Source: Lachnospiraceae bacterium (lineage in GTDB: Bacteria; Bacillota; Clostridia; Lachnospirales; Lachnospiraceae). From it: a DNA stretch of 39,482 nucleotides. The DNA lies in contig JAILMB010000129.1 of NCBI GenBank assembly GCA_024692825.1, positions 1-39,482 of the forward strand, in the 5' to 3' direction. The notes beneath the pieces are model-generated. The model was given only the letters and a program-made list of their open reading frames with translations, ran no database searches and was not told the origin of the DNA. A program made the translations under genes and the position numbers. This document shows, piece after piece, positions 26,763-36,190 of this stretch (position 1 is the first letter of the stretch; every line of letters starts with the position of its first letter).

Positions 26763-28484
26763 ATGTCATATAAAGAGATTTACAATCAGTGGTGCACAGA
26801 TGAGTATTTTGATGAAAAGACAAGAGAAGAGTTAAAGGCTCTTACAGATGAAAAAGAAATCGAAGATCGTTTTTATCGTTCTTTGGAATTTGGTACCGGT
26901 GGACTTCGTGGTGTAATTGGAGCAGGTACAAACCGTATGAATATTTACACCGTTCGCCAGGCTACACAGGGTCTTGCTAATTATATTATTTCTCAGGGAG
27001 GACAGGATAAGGGTGTCGCTATTGCTTATGATAGCCGAATCATGTCTCCTGAATTTTCAAAAGAAGCAGCACTTTGCTTAAATGCAAATGGAATTAAGAC
27101 TTATCGTTTTGAATCTCTTCGCCCTACACCAGAACTTTCATTTGCTGTTAGGGAATTAGGTTGTATCGCAGGTATTGTTGTTACAGCCAGTCATAATCCT
27201 CGTGAATATAATGGATACAAAGTTTATTGGGAGGATGGAGCACAGATTACACCTCCTCACGATAAAAATATCTTAGCAGAGGTAGCAAAGGTTACAGATT
27301 TACATACCTGTAAAACTATGAGCCGTGAGGAAGCTAGAGAAAAAGGCCTATATGTAAATATCGGAGAGAAAATTGATGATTTATACATGAAGGAATTAAA
27401 GAAACAGTCCATCCATCCAGATGTAATCCGCGAGATGGCAAAAGACTTTACCATTGTTTATACACCATTAAATGGTACTGGAAACAAGCCAGTTCGTCGT
27501 GTATTAAAGGAACTTGGTTTCGAGAAAGTTTATGTTGTACGTGAGCAGGAAGCTCCAGATGGAAACTTCCCTACCTTACCTTATCCAAATCCAGAAGATC
27601 CAAATGCATACAAGTTGGCATTAGAGCTTGCAAAGGAAGTAGATGCAGATATTATTTTGGCAACAGATCCTGATGCAGATCGTCTAGGAGTTTATTGTAA
27701 GGATACAAAGACCGGGGAATATGTTTCCTTTACAGGAAATATGTCAGGTATGTTAATTGCTGAGTACATCTTAAGAGAACGTACCTTAGAAAAGACAATG
27801 CCACCTCATCCAGCATTGGTTGAGACTATTGTTACAACAGATATGGCAAAGGTCATTGCAGCTGATTATAACGTTCATCTTATTGAAGTATTAACAGGAT
27901 TTAAGTTCATTGGTGAGCAGATTAAATTCTTCGAAGAAAACCAGAGTTATCACTATGTATTTGGTTTGGAAGAATCTTATGGCTGCCTGGCAGGAACCTA
28001 TGCAAGAGATAAGGATGCCTGTGTTGCTGTTATGTTGCTTTGCGAAGTTGCAGCATTTTATAAAAAGCAGGGAAAGACTCTTTGGGATGCTATGCTTGAT
28101 ATGTATGAAAAGTATGGATATTTCAAAGAAGGACTTCATACTATTACCTTAAAGGGTATGGATGGAGCTAATCAGATTAAAGCTATGATGGACAAGGCTC
28201 GTCAGAATCCTCCAATGGAATTGGCAGGTCTTAAGGTAGAAGCTGTAAGAGACTATACAAAGGATGAAAGAAAAGACTGTAAGACCGGAGCGGTTACAGC
28301 TACAGGATTGCCAAATTCCAATGTATTGTACTATGAGCTTTCAAATAATTCATGGTGCTGTATTCGTCCTTCTGGAACAGAGCCAAAGATTAAGTTCTAC
28401 TTCGGTGTGAAGGGTGAGTCTCTAGAAGACAGCGAAAAGAAATTGGATGCATTAAGAGATGCATTAATTCAGTTTATGGAGTAA
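26763..28484 (+). CDS. pgcA: Phosphoglucomutase / phosphomannomutase (alpha-D-phosphohexomutase)
   Basis: GTGGLRGVIGAGTNRMN, TASHNPREYNGYKVYW, DPDADRLGV, IRPSGTEPKIKFY. Confidence 0.95.
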   Translation: MSYKEIYNQWCTDEYFDEKTREELKALTDEKEIEDRFYRSLEFGTGGLRGVIGAGTNRMNIYTVRQATQGLANYIISQGGQDKGVAIAYDSRIMSPEFSKEAALCLNANGIKTYRFESLRPTPELSFAVRELGCIAGIVVTASHNPREYNGYKVYWEDGAQITPPHDKNILAEVAKVTDLHTCKTMSREEAREKGLYVNIGEKIDDLYMKELKKQSIHPDVIREMAKDFTIVYTPLNGTGNKPVRRVLKELGFEKVYVVREQEAPDGNFPTLPYPNPEDPNAYKLALELAKEVDADIILATDPDADRLGVYCKDTKTGEYVSFTGNMSGMLIAEYILRERTLEKTMPPHPALVETIVTTDMAKVIAADYNVHLIEVLTGFKFIGEQIKFFEENQSYHYVFGLEESYGCLAGTYARDKDACVAVMLLCEVAAFYKKQGKTLWDAMLDMYEKYGYFKEGLHTITLKGMDGANQIKAMMDKARQNPPMELAGLKVEAVRDYTKDERKDCKTGAVTATGLPNSNVLYYELSNNSWCCIRPSGTEPKIKFYFGVKGESLEDSEKKLDALRDALIQFME

Positions 28485-28486
28485 TC

Positions 28487-29443
28487 ATGAAAAAAACACT
28501 AACCTTAGTGGTACCAGCTTATAATGAACAAGAGGCGTTACCGATTTTCTACGATGAGGCAATGCGAGTATATGAGACATCTCTTAAGGATAAAGTGGAA
28601 TTAGAATTTTTATTCATTGATGATGGATCAAAAGACGATACAATGGCAGTGATTCATAAGCTTAATGAATCAGATCATCGAGTGCACTATGTTTCCTTTT
28701 CCAGAAACTTTGGGAAGGAAGCAGCAATCTATGCCGGTCTTGAGAATGCAGCCGGAGAATATGTAGCGATTTTAGATGCGGATTTACAGGATCCGCCGGC
28801 ACTACTTCCGGAAATGCTTCGCATTGTAGAAGAAGAACACTATGACTGTGTAGGTTCCCGTAGAGTAACAAGAAAGGGAGAACCACCCATTCGTTCGTTC
28901 TTTGCCAGACAGTTTTATAAGTTGATGGGAAAGATATCTCAAACTGAAATTGTAGACGGCGCTAGAGATTTTCAGCTTATGAATAAAAAAGTAGTAAATG
29001 CGATTTTATCCATGGGAGAATACAATCGATTCTCCAAAGGAATCTTTGGTTGGATCGGGTTTAAAAAGAAATGGTTAGAATATGAAAATATTGAGCGTGC
29101 AGCTGGAGAGACCAAATGGTCTTTTTGGAAACTGTTTATTTACGCTTTAGATGGAATTATTGCTTTTTCAACAGCTCCACTAATTGTCTCATCTGTTATG
29201 GGTGTGGTGATGTGTCTGGTAGCGTTTTTGGCAATCATATTCATTATTGTTCGAACCCTTATTTTTGGTGATCCCACTTCAGGCTGGCCATCTATGGTTT
29301 GTATTATTGTATTAATAGCGGGTATTCAGCTTTTAAGCATTGGTATTTTAGGACAGTATATGGCAAAGACCTATTTGGAAACAAAGAATCGTCCAAAGTA
29401 TCTTATTGAGGAAGCAAAGTTAAAAGACAAAGAGGTTTTATAA
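28487..29443 (+). CDS. Glycosyltransferase family 2 with two C-terminal TMs (GtrB/ArnC-like)
   Basis: LVVPAYNEQEALPIFYDE, FIDDGSKDDT, LDADLQDPP, two C-terminal TM helices. Confidence 0.93.
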   Translation: MKKTLTLVVPAYNEQEALPIFYDEAMRVYETSLKDKVELEFLFIDDGSKDDTMAVIHKLNESDHRVHYVSFSRNFGKEAAIYAGLENAAGEYVAILDADLQDPPALLPEMLRIVEEEHYDCVGSRRVTRKGEPPIRSFFARQFYKLMGKISQTEIVDGARDFQLMNKKVVNAILSMGEYNRFSKGIFGWIGFKKKWLEYENIERAAGETKWSFWKLFIYALDGIIAFSTAPLIVSSVMGVVMCLVAFLAIIFIIVRTLIFGDPTSGWPSMVCIIVLIAGIQLLSIGILGQYMAKTYLETKNRPKYLIEEAKLKDKEVL

Positions 29444-29455
29444 AGGAGGCGTTAT

Positions 29456-30799
29456 ATGCCAATTCCGAAAATCGATATAGAAAAATCGAAAGAAGCGCTA
29501 CAAAAGGCAGCAGGGACTGTTAGCGAAAAAGTGTCAGAGGCAGCAGGAACAGTTTCCGGGAAGGTAAGTGAGACTTTAGAAAGCGTTGGAAATGATAATG
29601 GATTTAACCATCCAGACGAGTTCCGCGATGGCTTTATGCTACATGGAGCCCTGGCAAAAGAAGGATACGATTGGTGGTGGCATTCATTTACCGGTCACAA
29701 TGTAAAAACTGGAGAAGAGAAGGCTTTCTTTATTGAGTTTTTTACCATTAATCCGGAATTAGGCGGAGACGAGCCTGTTTTTGGTCAAATGCCGGGAAAC
29801 AAGGAAGCAGGGATTCGCCCAAGCTATATGATGGTAAAGGCTGGAGCCTGGGGCGAAGATGCAGCTCAGTTACATCGATTCTTTGGTTGGGACCATGTAA
29901 CGGTAAAAGATGAAGTTCCTTTTATGATTAGTGCAGATGAGTGCTTCTGTTCGGAAACCAGAACCATGGGACGAATTGAACTCTCCGATGTGGATGTGAA
30001 GAATCATCCAGAGTATTTATCCGATGCAGGAAAGATGTTCTGGGATTTACAGATTGATAAAAAGATTGCCTTTAATGTTGGATATGGTGCTGGTTGGGCA
30101 CTTCGTGAAATGGAAGCGTTCCAAATGTTTTGGCATGCCCAAGGAATGAAGACGGCATATTCTGGAACAGTTATTTGGAATGGCGAAGAATACAAGGTTA
30201 CCCCGGAAGATTGCTATGGATATGCGGATAAGAATTGGGGAAGTGATTTCACCAGCCCTTGGATTTGGCTTACTTCGAACAATATGGTTAGTAAACTAAC
30301 AGGAAAACGACTAGAGAATTCCGTAATTGATATTGGAGGAGGTCGTCCGAAGGTTGGCCCATTTGCCATTGAAGGAAAATTACTATCTGCTTTATGGTAT
30401 GAGGGACAGCCACTAGAGTTTAATTTCTCAAAGTTTTGGACTCTTACAAAGACAAAGTTTAAGATTCAGGATAAAAAAGAGCGTATTGTTTGGCATGTAG
30501 ATCAGGAAACACCTATGCATAAGATTAAGGTGGAAATCTCCTGCCAGAAAAAAGATATGCTTAAGATTCGTTATGAATCACCAGACGGAGGATTTCGACA
30601 TACAGATCTTTGGAATGGTGGAAATGGTGAAGGAACCATTCAGTTATACAAGAAGAACATCTCAGTTAAGAATAAATGGGAATGGGAACTTGTAGATGAT
30701 ATTGAAGTAAAAAATGTGGGCTGTGAATATGGTGAGTATCCGAAAGGAACGGTTGAACCGGAGGTGCCCAAAGAATTAAAAGATAAATTTAAAAAATAA
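29456..30799 (+). CDS. Tocopherol cyclase-like family protein
   Basis: YDWWWHSFTGHNVKTGEEKAFFIEFF, YGYADKNWGSDFTSPWIWLTSNNM; N-terminal repeat AAGTVSEKVSEAAGTVSGKVSE; strong SD AAAGGAGG. Confidence 0.65.
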   Translation: MPIPKIDIEKSKEALQKAAGTVSEKVSEAAGTVSGKVSETLESVGNDNGFNHPDEFRDGFMLHGALAKEGYDWWWHSFTGHNVKTGEEKAFFIEFFTINPELGGDEPVFGQMPGNKEAGIRPSYMMVKAGAWGEDAAQLHRFFGWDHVTVKDEVPFMISADECFCSETRTMGRIELSDVDVKNHPEYLSDAGKMFWDLQIDKKIAFNVGYGAGWALREMEAFQMFWHAQGMKTAYSGTVIWNGEEYKVTPEDCYGYADKNWGSDFTSPWIWLTSNNMVSKLTGKRLENSVIDIGGGRPKVGPFAIEGKLLSALWYEGQPLEFNFSKFWTLTKTKFKIQDKKERIVWHVDQETPMHKIKVEISCQKKDMLKIRYESPDGGFRHTDLWNGGNGEGTIQLYKKNISVKNKWEWELVDDIEVKNVGCEYGEYPKGTVEPEVPKELKDKFKK

Positions 30800-30803
30800 A
30801 ATG

Positions 30804-30830
30804 AAGAGGAGGCTATTTTAGCTTCCTCTT
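30804..30830 (+). terminator. Hairpin, possible intrinsic terminator or attenuator
   Basis: AAGAGGAGGCT-ATTTT-AGCTTCCTCTT, 11-bp stem with one G.U; weak T-tract downstream. Confidence 0.5.
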
Positions 30831-30851
30831 TAGAACTTTAAAGGAGAACAC

Positions 30852-32300
30852 ATGGACGTATTAAATTTAGAACCAAAGGAAGTATTTCGTTATTTTAAGG
30901 AGATGTCTGATATCCCCAGACCATCCTATAAAGAAAAGGCAATCAGTGATTATTTGGTAGCTTTTGCAAAAGAGCATCAGTTGGAATATTACCAGGATAA
31001 GCTGTTTAATGTCATTATGATTAAGGAAGCAAGTGTTGGATATGAAGATAAGCCGGCAATCATTTTACAGGGCCATATGGATATGGTCTGTGAAACAGCT
31101 CCAGATTGTACCAAGGACATGGACAAAGAGGGATTAGATCTAGAGGTGGAAGGAGACTTTTTATCTGCAAAGGGAACTACTCTTGGAGCAGATGATGGTA
31201 TTGCAGTAGCTTATGCATTAGCTCTCTTATCTGATGAGACACTAAAACATCCTCGCCTTGAGTTTGTTTGTACGGTATCTGAAGAAGTGGGCATGGATGG
31301 AGCAAGAGAAATTGATTGTTCTATGTTAAAGGGAAAACTTCTTTTAAACATGGATAATGAAAAAGAAGGACAGGTATTAGCTAGTTGTGCCGGCGGTGGT
31401 ACTGCTCGTATTACCTTCCCGGTTTCAAGAGAAAAGAGTCTTTCTGGCGATGAAGTTGCAGTAGAGATTTCACTGCTTGGTGGACGTGGTGGACACTCTG
31501 GAGATGAGATTGATAAAGGTAGAGGAAATGCTTCTATCTTAATGGGAAGAATTCTTCGCCACGTTGCTACAGTTTCAGACTTTAAGCTTATATCTGTTAC
31601 AGGAGGAAGCAAGGATAATGCCATTCCTCGTGAGGCAAGAGTACAAATTGCTCTTTCCAAAGCAAATGTGGAAGCAGTGAAAAAGGCAGTGGCAACCTCT
31701 TCAGAAGAAATCGCTTTAGAATTTGCAAAAACAGATAGTGGATTACATGCCACCTGCGAAGAGACAGAAGCAAAATTTGCACCATTTACGAAAGAAGTCA
31801 GTGATCAGTATATGTTATTACTTGCTTCATTACCAAATGGTATCCGAAGAATGTCTAGAGATATTGAGGGATTGGTAGAGACTTCTTTAAATTTAGGTAT
31901 TAACAATACAGAAGAAGATAAGGTAGTGATTGGATATTCTGTAAGAAGTTCTGTTGGCAGCTCCTATACAGCCCTTGTAGAAAAACTAAAGTTTATCTGT
32001 GAAGGTATGGGCTGCAAGGTAGAGATGTACGGCGAATACCCGGCATGGGAATTTGTTGAGGGGTCAAAATTCCGCGAAAAATTACAGAAGGTATATAAAG
32101 ATATGTTTGGTGAAGAATTAAAGATTTGTGCCATTCATGCAGGAGTAGAATGTGGTCTTTTGTCTGCGAAGATCGAAGGATTAGATGCAATCTCTATGGG
32201 ACCAAACATCTATGACATCCATACTCCAGATGAGCGTTTATCCATTTCTTCAGCAAAGCGCGGCTATGAGTTCGTTCGAAAAGTAATTGAGGAGATTTAG
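30852..32300 (+). CDS. pepD: Aminoacyl-histidine dipeptidase (M20 family)
   Basis: IPRPSYKEKAISDYL, LQGHMDMVCE, GTTLGADDGIAVAYAL, GGRGGHSGDEI. Confidence 0.94.
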   Translation: MDVLNLEPKEVFRYFKEMSDIPRPSYKEKAISDYLVAFAKEHQLEYYQDKLFNVIMIKEASVGYEDKPAIILQGHMDMVCETAPDCTKDMDKEGLDLEVEGDFLSAKGTTLGADDGIAVAYALALLSDETLKHPRLEFVCTVSEEVGMDGAREIDCSMLKGKLLLNMDNEKEGQVLASCAGGGTARITFPVSREKSLSGDEVAVEISLLGGRGGHSGDEIDKGRGNASILMGRILRHVATVSDFKLISVTGGSKDNAIPREARVQIALSKANVEAVKKAVATSSEEIALEFAKTDSGLHATCEETEAKFAPFTKEVSDQYMLLLASLPNGIRRMSRDIEGLVETSLNLGINNTEEDKVVIGYSVRSSVGSSYTALVEKLKFICEGMGCKVEMYGEYPAWEFVEGSKFREKLQKVYKDMFGEELKICAIHAGVECGLLSAKIEGLDAISMGPNIYDIHTPDERLSISSAKRGYEFVRKVIEEI

Positions 32301-32315
32301 GATTTCCTTTATACT
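32287..32315 (+). promoter_or_regulatory. Putative sigma-A promoter of pfkA
   Basis: TTGAGG-N17-TATACT overlapping the end of pepD. Confidence 0.45.
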
Positions 32316-32358
32316 TTAAGTGATATGAAAAAGAAGGTAATGTTGGGAGGTATTTTCT

Positions 32359-33432
32359 ATGAGAATTGGACTTTTAACTAGTGGAGGGGATTGTCAGGCA
32401 TTAAACGCTGCTATGCGTGGTGTTGTAAAAGGTCTGGCAAACAATATTGAAAATTTGGAAGTATATGGCTTTTTCAATGGATATAAAGGCCTAATCTACA
32501 GTGATTATCGCTTACTTACAAGTAAGGATTTCTCTGGAATTTTAACAAAGGGTGGTACGATTTTAGGATCCTCACGTTGTCCATTTAAGGAAATGCGAAT
32601 ACCCGATGAAAATGGCCTGGATAAGGTAGAAGCTATGAAGTCTACCTACTACAAGTTAAACCTGGATTGTTTAGTAGTTCTTGGTGGAAACGGTTCTCAA
32701 AAATCTGCGAATTTACTTCGTGAAGAAGGATTAAATGTGATTCATCTTCCGAAGACAATTGATAACGATATTTATGGAACAGATATGACCTTTGGTTTTT
32801 ACAGTGCTATTGATGTAGCCTGTGATGCCATCGATCGTATTCATACAACAGCCGCATCTCACAACCGAGTATTCATTGTGGAAGTTATGGGTCATAAGGT
32901 TGGATGGTTAACCTTGTATTCCGGCGTGGCTTCAGGTGCAGATATTATTTTGTTACCTGAGATTCCATACGATGAAAAATACATCATTGACGCCATTAAC
33001 CGTCGTCACAAAGATGGTAAGGGATTTACCATTATTGCTGTTGCGGAAGGTGCAATTTCCAAAAAAGAAGCAGAACTTACCAAGAAGGAATTAAAGAAAA
33101 AGCGTGAGAAGGAAGTACATCCATCAGCCGCTTATCGTATTGCAAAGCTGGTAGAAGAAAAGACCGGAGCAGAAGCAAGAGTAACAGTACCGGGACACAC
33201 TCAGCGTGGTGGAAGTCCCTGTCCTTATGATCGAGCCTTATGTACCAGACTTGGATCAGCTGCAGCAAAAGCCATCATGGATCAAAAATATGGAAATATG
33301 GTTGCCATTATTAATGGTGAGACCAAGTTAGTTCCATTAGAAGAAGTTGCTGGTAAGTTAAAGGGTGTAGATCCAAAATGTAAGATGATTAAAGAAGCCA
33401 AATTTATGGGAATCAGCTTCGGTGATGAATAA
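32359..33432 (+). CDS. pfkA: 6-phosphofructokinase (PfkA superfamily, atypical active-site motif)
   Basis: MRIGLLTSGGDCQALNAAMRG, GGNGSQKSANLL, PKTIDNDIYGTDMTFGF, PGHTQRGGSPCPYDR. Confidence 0.93.
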   Translation: MRIGLLTSGGDCQALNAAMRGVVKGLANNIENLEVYGFFNGYKGLIYSDYRLLTSKDFSGILTKGGTILGSSRCPFKEMRIPDENGLDKVEAMKSTYYKLNLDCLVVLGGNGSQKSANLLREEGLNVIHLPKTIDNDIYGTDMTFGFYSAIDVACDAIDRIHTTAASHNRVFIVEVMGHKVGWLTLYSGVASGADIILLPEIPYDEKYIIDAINRRHKDGKGFTIIAVAEGAISKKEAELTKKELKKKREKEVHPSAAYRIAKLVEEKTGAEARVTVPGHTQRGGSPCPYDRALCTRLGSAAAKAIMDQKYGNMVAIINGETKLVPLEEVAGKLKGVDPKCKMIKEAKFMGISFGDE

Positions 33433-33478
33433 TTGGCTTTCATCTAAAAAATAAAAACAGACGGAAAAGAGGAATCCC

Positions 33479-35068
33479 ATGTCTTATATGGCATTGTATC
33501 GAAAATTCCGACCTCAGGAATTTTCAGAAGTAAAAGGTCAGGATCATATCGTGACCACATTGAAAAATCAAATAAAAACAAACCGTATTGGACATGCGTA
33601 TTTATTTACAGGGACCCGTGGAACGGGAAAGACCACCATGGCAAAACTGTTTGCAAAAGCAGTAAACTGTGAAAATCCTCTAGAGGACGGCAGTCCTTGT
33701 GGAGAATGTGCCTGTTGCAAAGCAGCCAATGATGGAAATTCCTTAAATGTGATCGAGTTAGATGCAGCTGCTCATAACGGTGTAGATGATATCCGTCAGA
33801 TTATTGAAGAGGTTGCTTATCCGCCATCTCAGGGAAAATACAAAGTATACATCGTAGATGAGGTTCACGAGTTGTCCGGTTCAGCATTTAATGCGTTTTT
33901 AAAAACTCTTGAAGAACCACCATCATATGTAATTTTTATTTTAGCCACAACAGAAGTCCATAAGATTCCAATTACCATTATGTCTCGTGTGCAGCGCTAT
34001 GATTTTCGTCGAATCTCTATAGAGACAATTTCTGCCAGACTTCGGGAATTATGTGATGCAGAAGAAATCACAGTGGAGGATAAAGCATTAAATTACATCG
34101 CCAAAGTGGGAGATGGATCTATGCGAGATTCGATTTCTCTTTTGGATCAATGTATTGCTTTTTACATTGGAGAAGATCTGACCTACGACAAAGTATTAAA
34201 AACCTTAGGGGCTGTGGATACGGAGATCTTTTCCAAATTACTTCGAGCAGTGATTCATCACAATGCCAATGAGGCTATTTCTATTGTAGAAGAAGTGGTA
34301 ATACTTGGGCGAGAACTAGAGCAATTTGTTATGGATTTCATATGGTATTTAAGAAATCTTATGCTCTTGTCTGGTGGAGAACATATGGAGGATGCCCTTG
34401 ATATGTCCTCTGAAAATTTAGCTCTTTTAAAAGAGGAATCCGCTATGGTAGAATTGGACGTGATTCTTCGTTATATTCGAGTAATGTCAGAGCTTTTAGG
34501 CCAGATGAAATACTCTTCTCAAAAGAGAGTGTTGTTAGAGATTGCCATAGTAAAGCTTTGTTCACCACAGACAGAAGAGGATTTTGGCTCTATCTTAGAT
34601 CGTCTAAATGCATTAGAAGACAAGATGGAGGAAGGAATTCCTATGGCAGTGGCACCACAGAGTGGAGCAGGAATGCCGCAGGCGACAGAGCCAATTAAGA
34701 AAAAGGAATTCCCAAAGGCTGTACCGGAGGAAGTGAAAAAGACACTGCAGGAGTGGAAACACTTTTTGGCGGAATTGGATAGTGGCCTGGTAAGGGCTGC
34801 ACTTCAAAAGGCAAAGCCAACGGTAGAAGAGGACGGATCATTTATTATTGTTTTTGACGCGCATGACAGTGTACAAAAAACGAACTATGATACCTGCTCG
34901 AATTTCGAAGGATATCTAAAATCCAGATTAAACGATTTTATGCAACTTCAAATTCCATTAAAGCTGGTATTGAATAATTCCGGTGTGAGTAGCGATCGAA
35001 TTTATCCAGATGCACTCTCACATTTTGCAGAGGAAAATGACGTTAAAATAGATGTAGAAGATTTTTAA
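33479..35068 (+). CDS. dnaX: DNA polymerase III subunit gamma/tau
   Basis: [62 protein letters not shown]. Confidence 0.97.
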   Translation: MSYMALYRKFRPQEFSEVKGQDHIVTTLKNQIKTNRIGHAYLFTGTRGTGKTTMAKLFAKAVNCENPLEDGSPCGECACCKAANDGNSLNVIELDAAAHNGVDDIRQIIEEVAYPPSQGKYKVYIVDEVHELSGSAFNAFLKTLEEPPSYVIFILATTEVHKIPITIMSRVQRYDFRRISIETISARLRELCDAEEITVEDKALNYIAKVGDGSMRDSISLLDQCIAFYIGEDLTYDKVLKTLGAVDTEIFSKLLRAVIHHNANEAISIVEEVVILGRELEQFVMDFIWYLRNLMLLSGGEHMEDALDMSSENLALLKEESAMVELDVILRYIRVMSELLGQMKYSSQKRVLLEIAIVKLCSPQTEEDFGSILDRLNALEDKMEEGIPMAVAPQSGAGMPQATEPIKKKEFPKAVPEEVKKTLQEWKHFLAELDSGLVRAALQKAKPTVEEDGSFIIVFDAHDSVQKTNYDTCSNFEGYLKSRLNDFMQLQIPLKLVLNNSGVSSDRIYPDALSHFAEENDVKIDVEDF

Positions 35069-35082
35069 GGAGGATGAAAAAA

Positions 35083-35427
35083 ATGGCAAAAAGAGGAGGA
35101 TTTCCCGGAGGAATGGGAATGCCCGGAAATATGAATAATCTGATGAAACAGGCACAGAAGATGCAGCGTCAGATGGAAGAAAGCCAGAAAGAATTAGAAA
35201 CAAAAGAAGTGACTGCTGCAGCAGGTGGCGGCGCAGTTAAGGTAACAGTTTCAGGAAAGAAAGAAGTTACCAAAGTAGAGTTACAGGAAGAAGTAGTAGA
35301 TCCGGAGGATATCGAAATGCTTCAGGATCTTATTATGGCAGCGACCAACGAAGCACTTCGTCAGATTGAAGAAATGTCTCAGGCACAGATGTCTCAGATT
35401 ACTGGCGGACTTGGCGGCTTAATGTAA
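35083..35427 (+). CDS. ybaB: YbaB/EbfC family nucleoid-associated protein
   Basis: [39 protein letters not shown]; between dnaX and recR; start after AAGGAGG. Confidence 0.95.
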   Translation: MAKRGGFPGGMGMPGNMNNLMKQAQKMQRQMEESQKELETKEVTAAAGGGAVKVTVSGKKEVTKVELQEEVVDPEDIEMLQDLIMAATNEALRQIEEMSQAQMSQITGGLGGLM

Positions 35428-35437
35428 GGAGTTTTTT

Positions 35438-36034
35438 GTGGAATATTATAGTGAGCAAATTTCACAACTAATTGCAGAGTTATCTTCATTACCAAGTATC
35501 GGTTCAAAATCAGCTCAGCGCCTGGCATTTCATATTTTGCATATGCCTCATGCTGATGTAAAACGTCTTTCAGAAACGATTTTATCCGCAAGGGAGAATG
35601 TCCGTTTTTGTAAAGAGTGTTTTACCTTAACGGATCAGGATATTTGTCCGATTTGTGCAGATGAAAAAAGAGATCATCACACCATTATGGTGGTGGAAGA
35701 TTCTAGGGATATGGCGGCATATGAGCATACGAAGGAGTATAAGGGCGTATACCATGTACTTCATGGAGCTATCTCACCGATGCAAGGCATTGGACCGGAT
35801 GATATTCGTTTAAAAGAGCTGATGGCGCGATTACAATCGGATGTGGATGAAGTCATTATTGCTACCAATTCATCCTTAGAGGGTGAAACTACAGCAATGT
35901 ATATCAGCAAGCTGGTAAAACCTACAGGTATTAAGGTGAGTCGTATTGCCAGCGGAGTTCCGGTAGGTGGCGATTTGGAAAACACTGATGAGATTACGTT
36001 GCTACGAGCGTTAGAAGGTCGTACAGAATTATAA
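35438..36034 (+). CDS. recR: Recombination protein RecR (GTG start)
   Basis: LPSIGSKSAQRLAFHIL, four-Cys zinc motif CKECFTLTDQDICPIC, VVEDSRDMAAYEHT, TNSSLEGETTAMYI. Confidence 0.96.
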   Translation: MEYYSEQISQLIAELSSLPSIGSKSAQRLAFHILHMPHADVKRLSETILSARENVRFCKECFTLTDQDICPICADEKRDHHTIMVVEDSRDMAAYEHTKEYKGVYHVLHGAISPMQGIGPDDIRLKELMARLQSDVDEVIIATNSSLEGETTAMYISKLVKPTGIKVSRIASGVPVGGDLENTDEITLLRALEGRTEL

Positions 36035-36056
36035 TAATCTGAACGCTCTTCGGGGC

Positions 36057-36084
36057 TAAAGAAAAATAAGAAAGTTTCCGAAAC
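36057..36084 (+). promoter_or_regulatory. Putative sigma-28 (SigD/FliA) promoter
   Basis: TAAA-N16-TCCGAAAC compared with consensus TAAA-N15/16-GCCGATAT. Confidence 0.45.
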
Positions 36085-36132
36085 ATATTACAGAAATGGT
36101 GAGTTTGACTTGCCTACAGAGAGTAATTGGCG

Positions 36133-36168
36133 GAAACGGATTTCAAAAGAGCCAAGGCATGGATGCTT
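36133..36168 (+). promoter_or_regulatory. Leader with two GGA-loop hairpins (candidate CsrA sites)
   Basis: GAAA-CGGA-TTTC (36133-36144) and AGGCA-TGGA-TGCTT (36155-36168, contains CATGGATG); SD GCGGAGG also carries GGA. Confidence 0.5.
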
Positions 36169-36190
36169 CCATTTGCGGAGGTTCTTTTTT

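Noticed and set aside
31211-31753. 180-aa antisense ORF within pepD
   Set aside because: Fully antisense to a strongly conserved gene, low-complexity Ser/Pro-rich translation, no SD; shadow ORF
33479-35068. Programmed frameshift in dnaX producing a gamma form
   Set aside because: No A6G/A7-type slippery heptamer with downstream stem identified in the expected region
36110-36190. N-terminal extension MPTESNWRKRISKEPRHGCFHLRRFFF of the DUF6240-like ORF
   Set aside because: It overlaps the predicted leader hairpins and SD; the strong GCGGAGG supports ATG 36191
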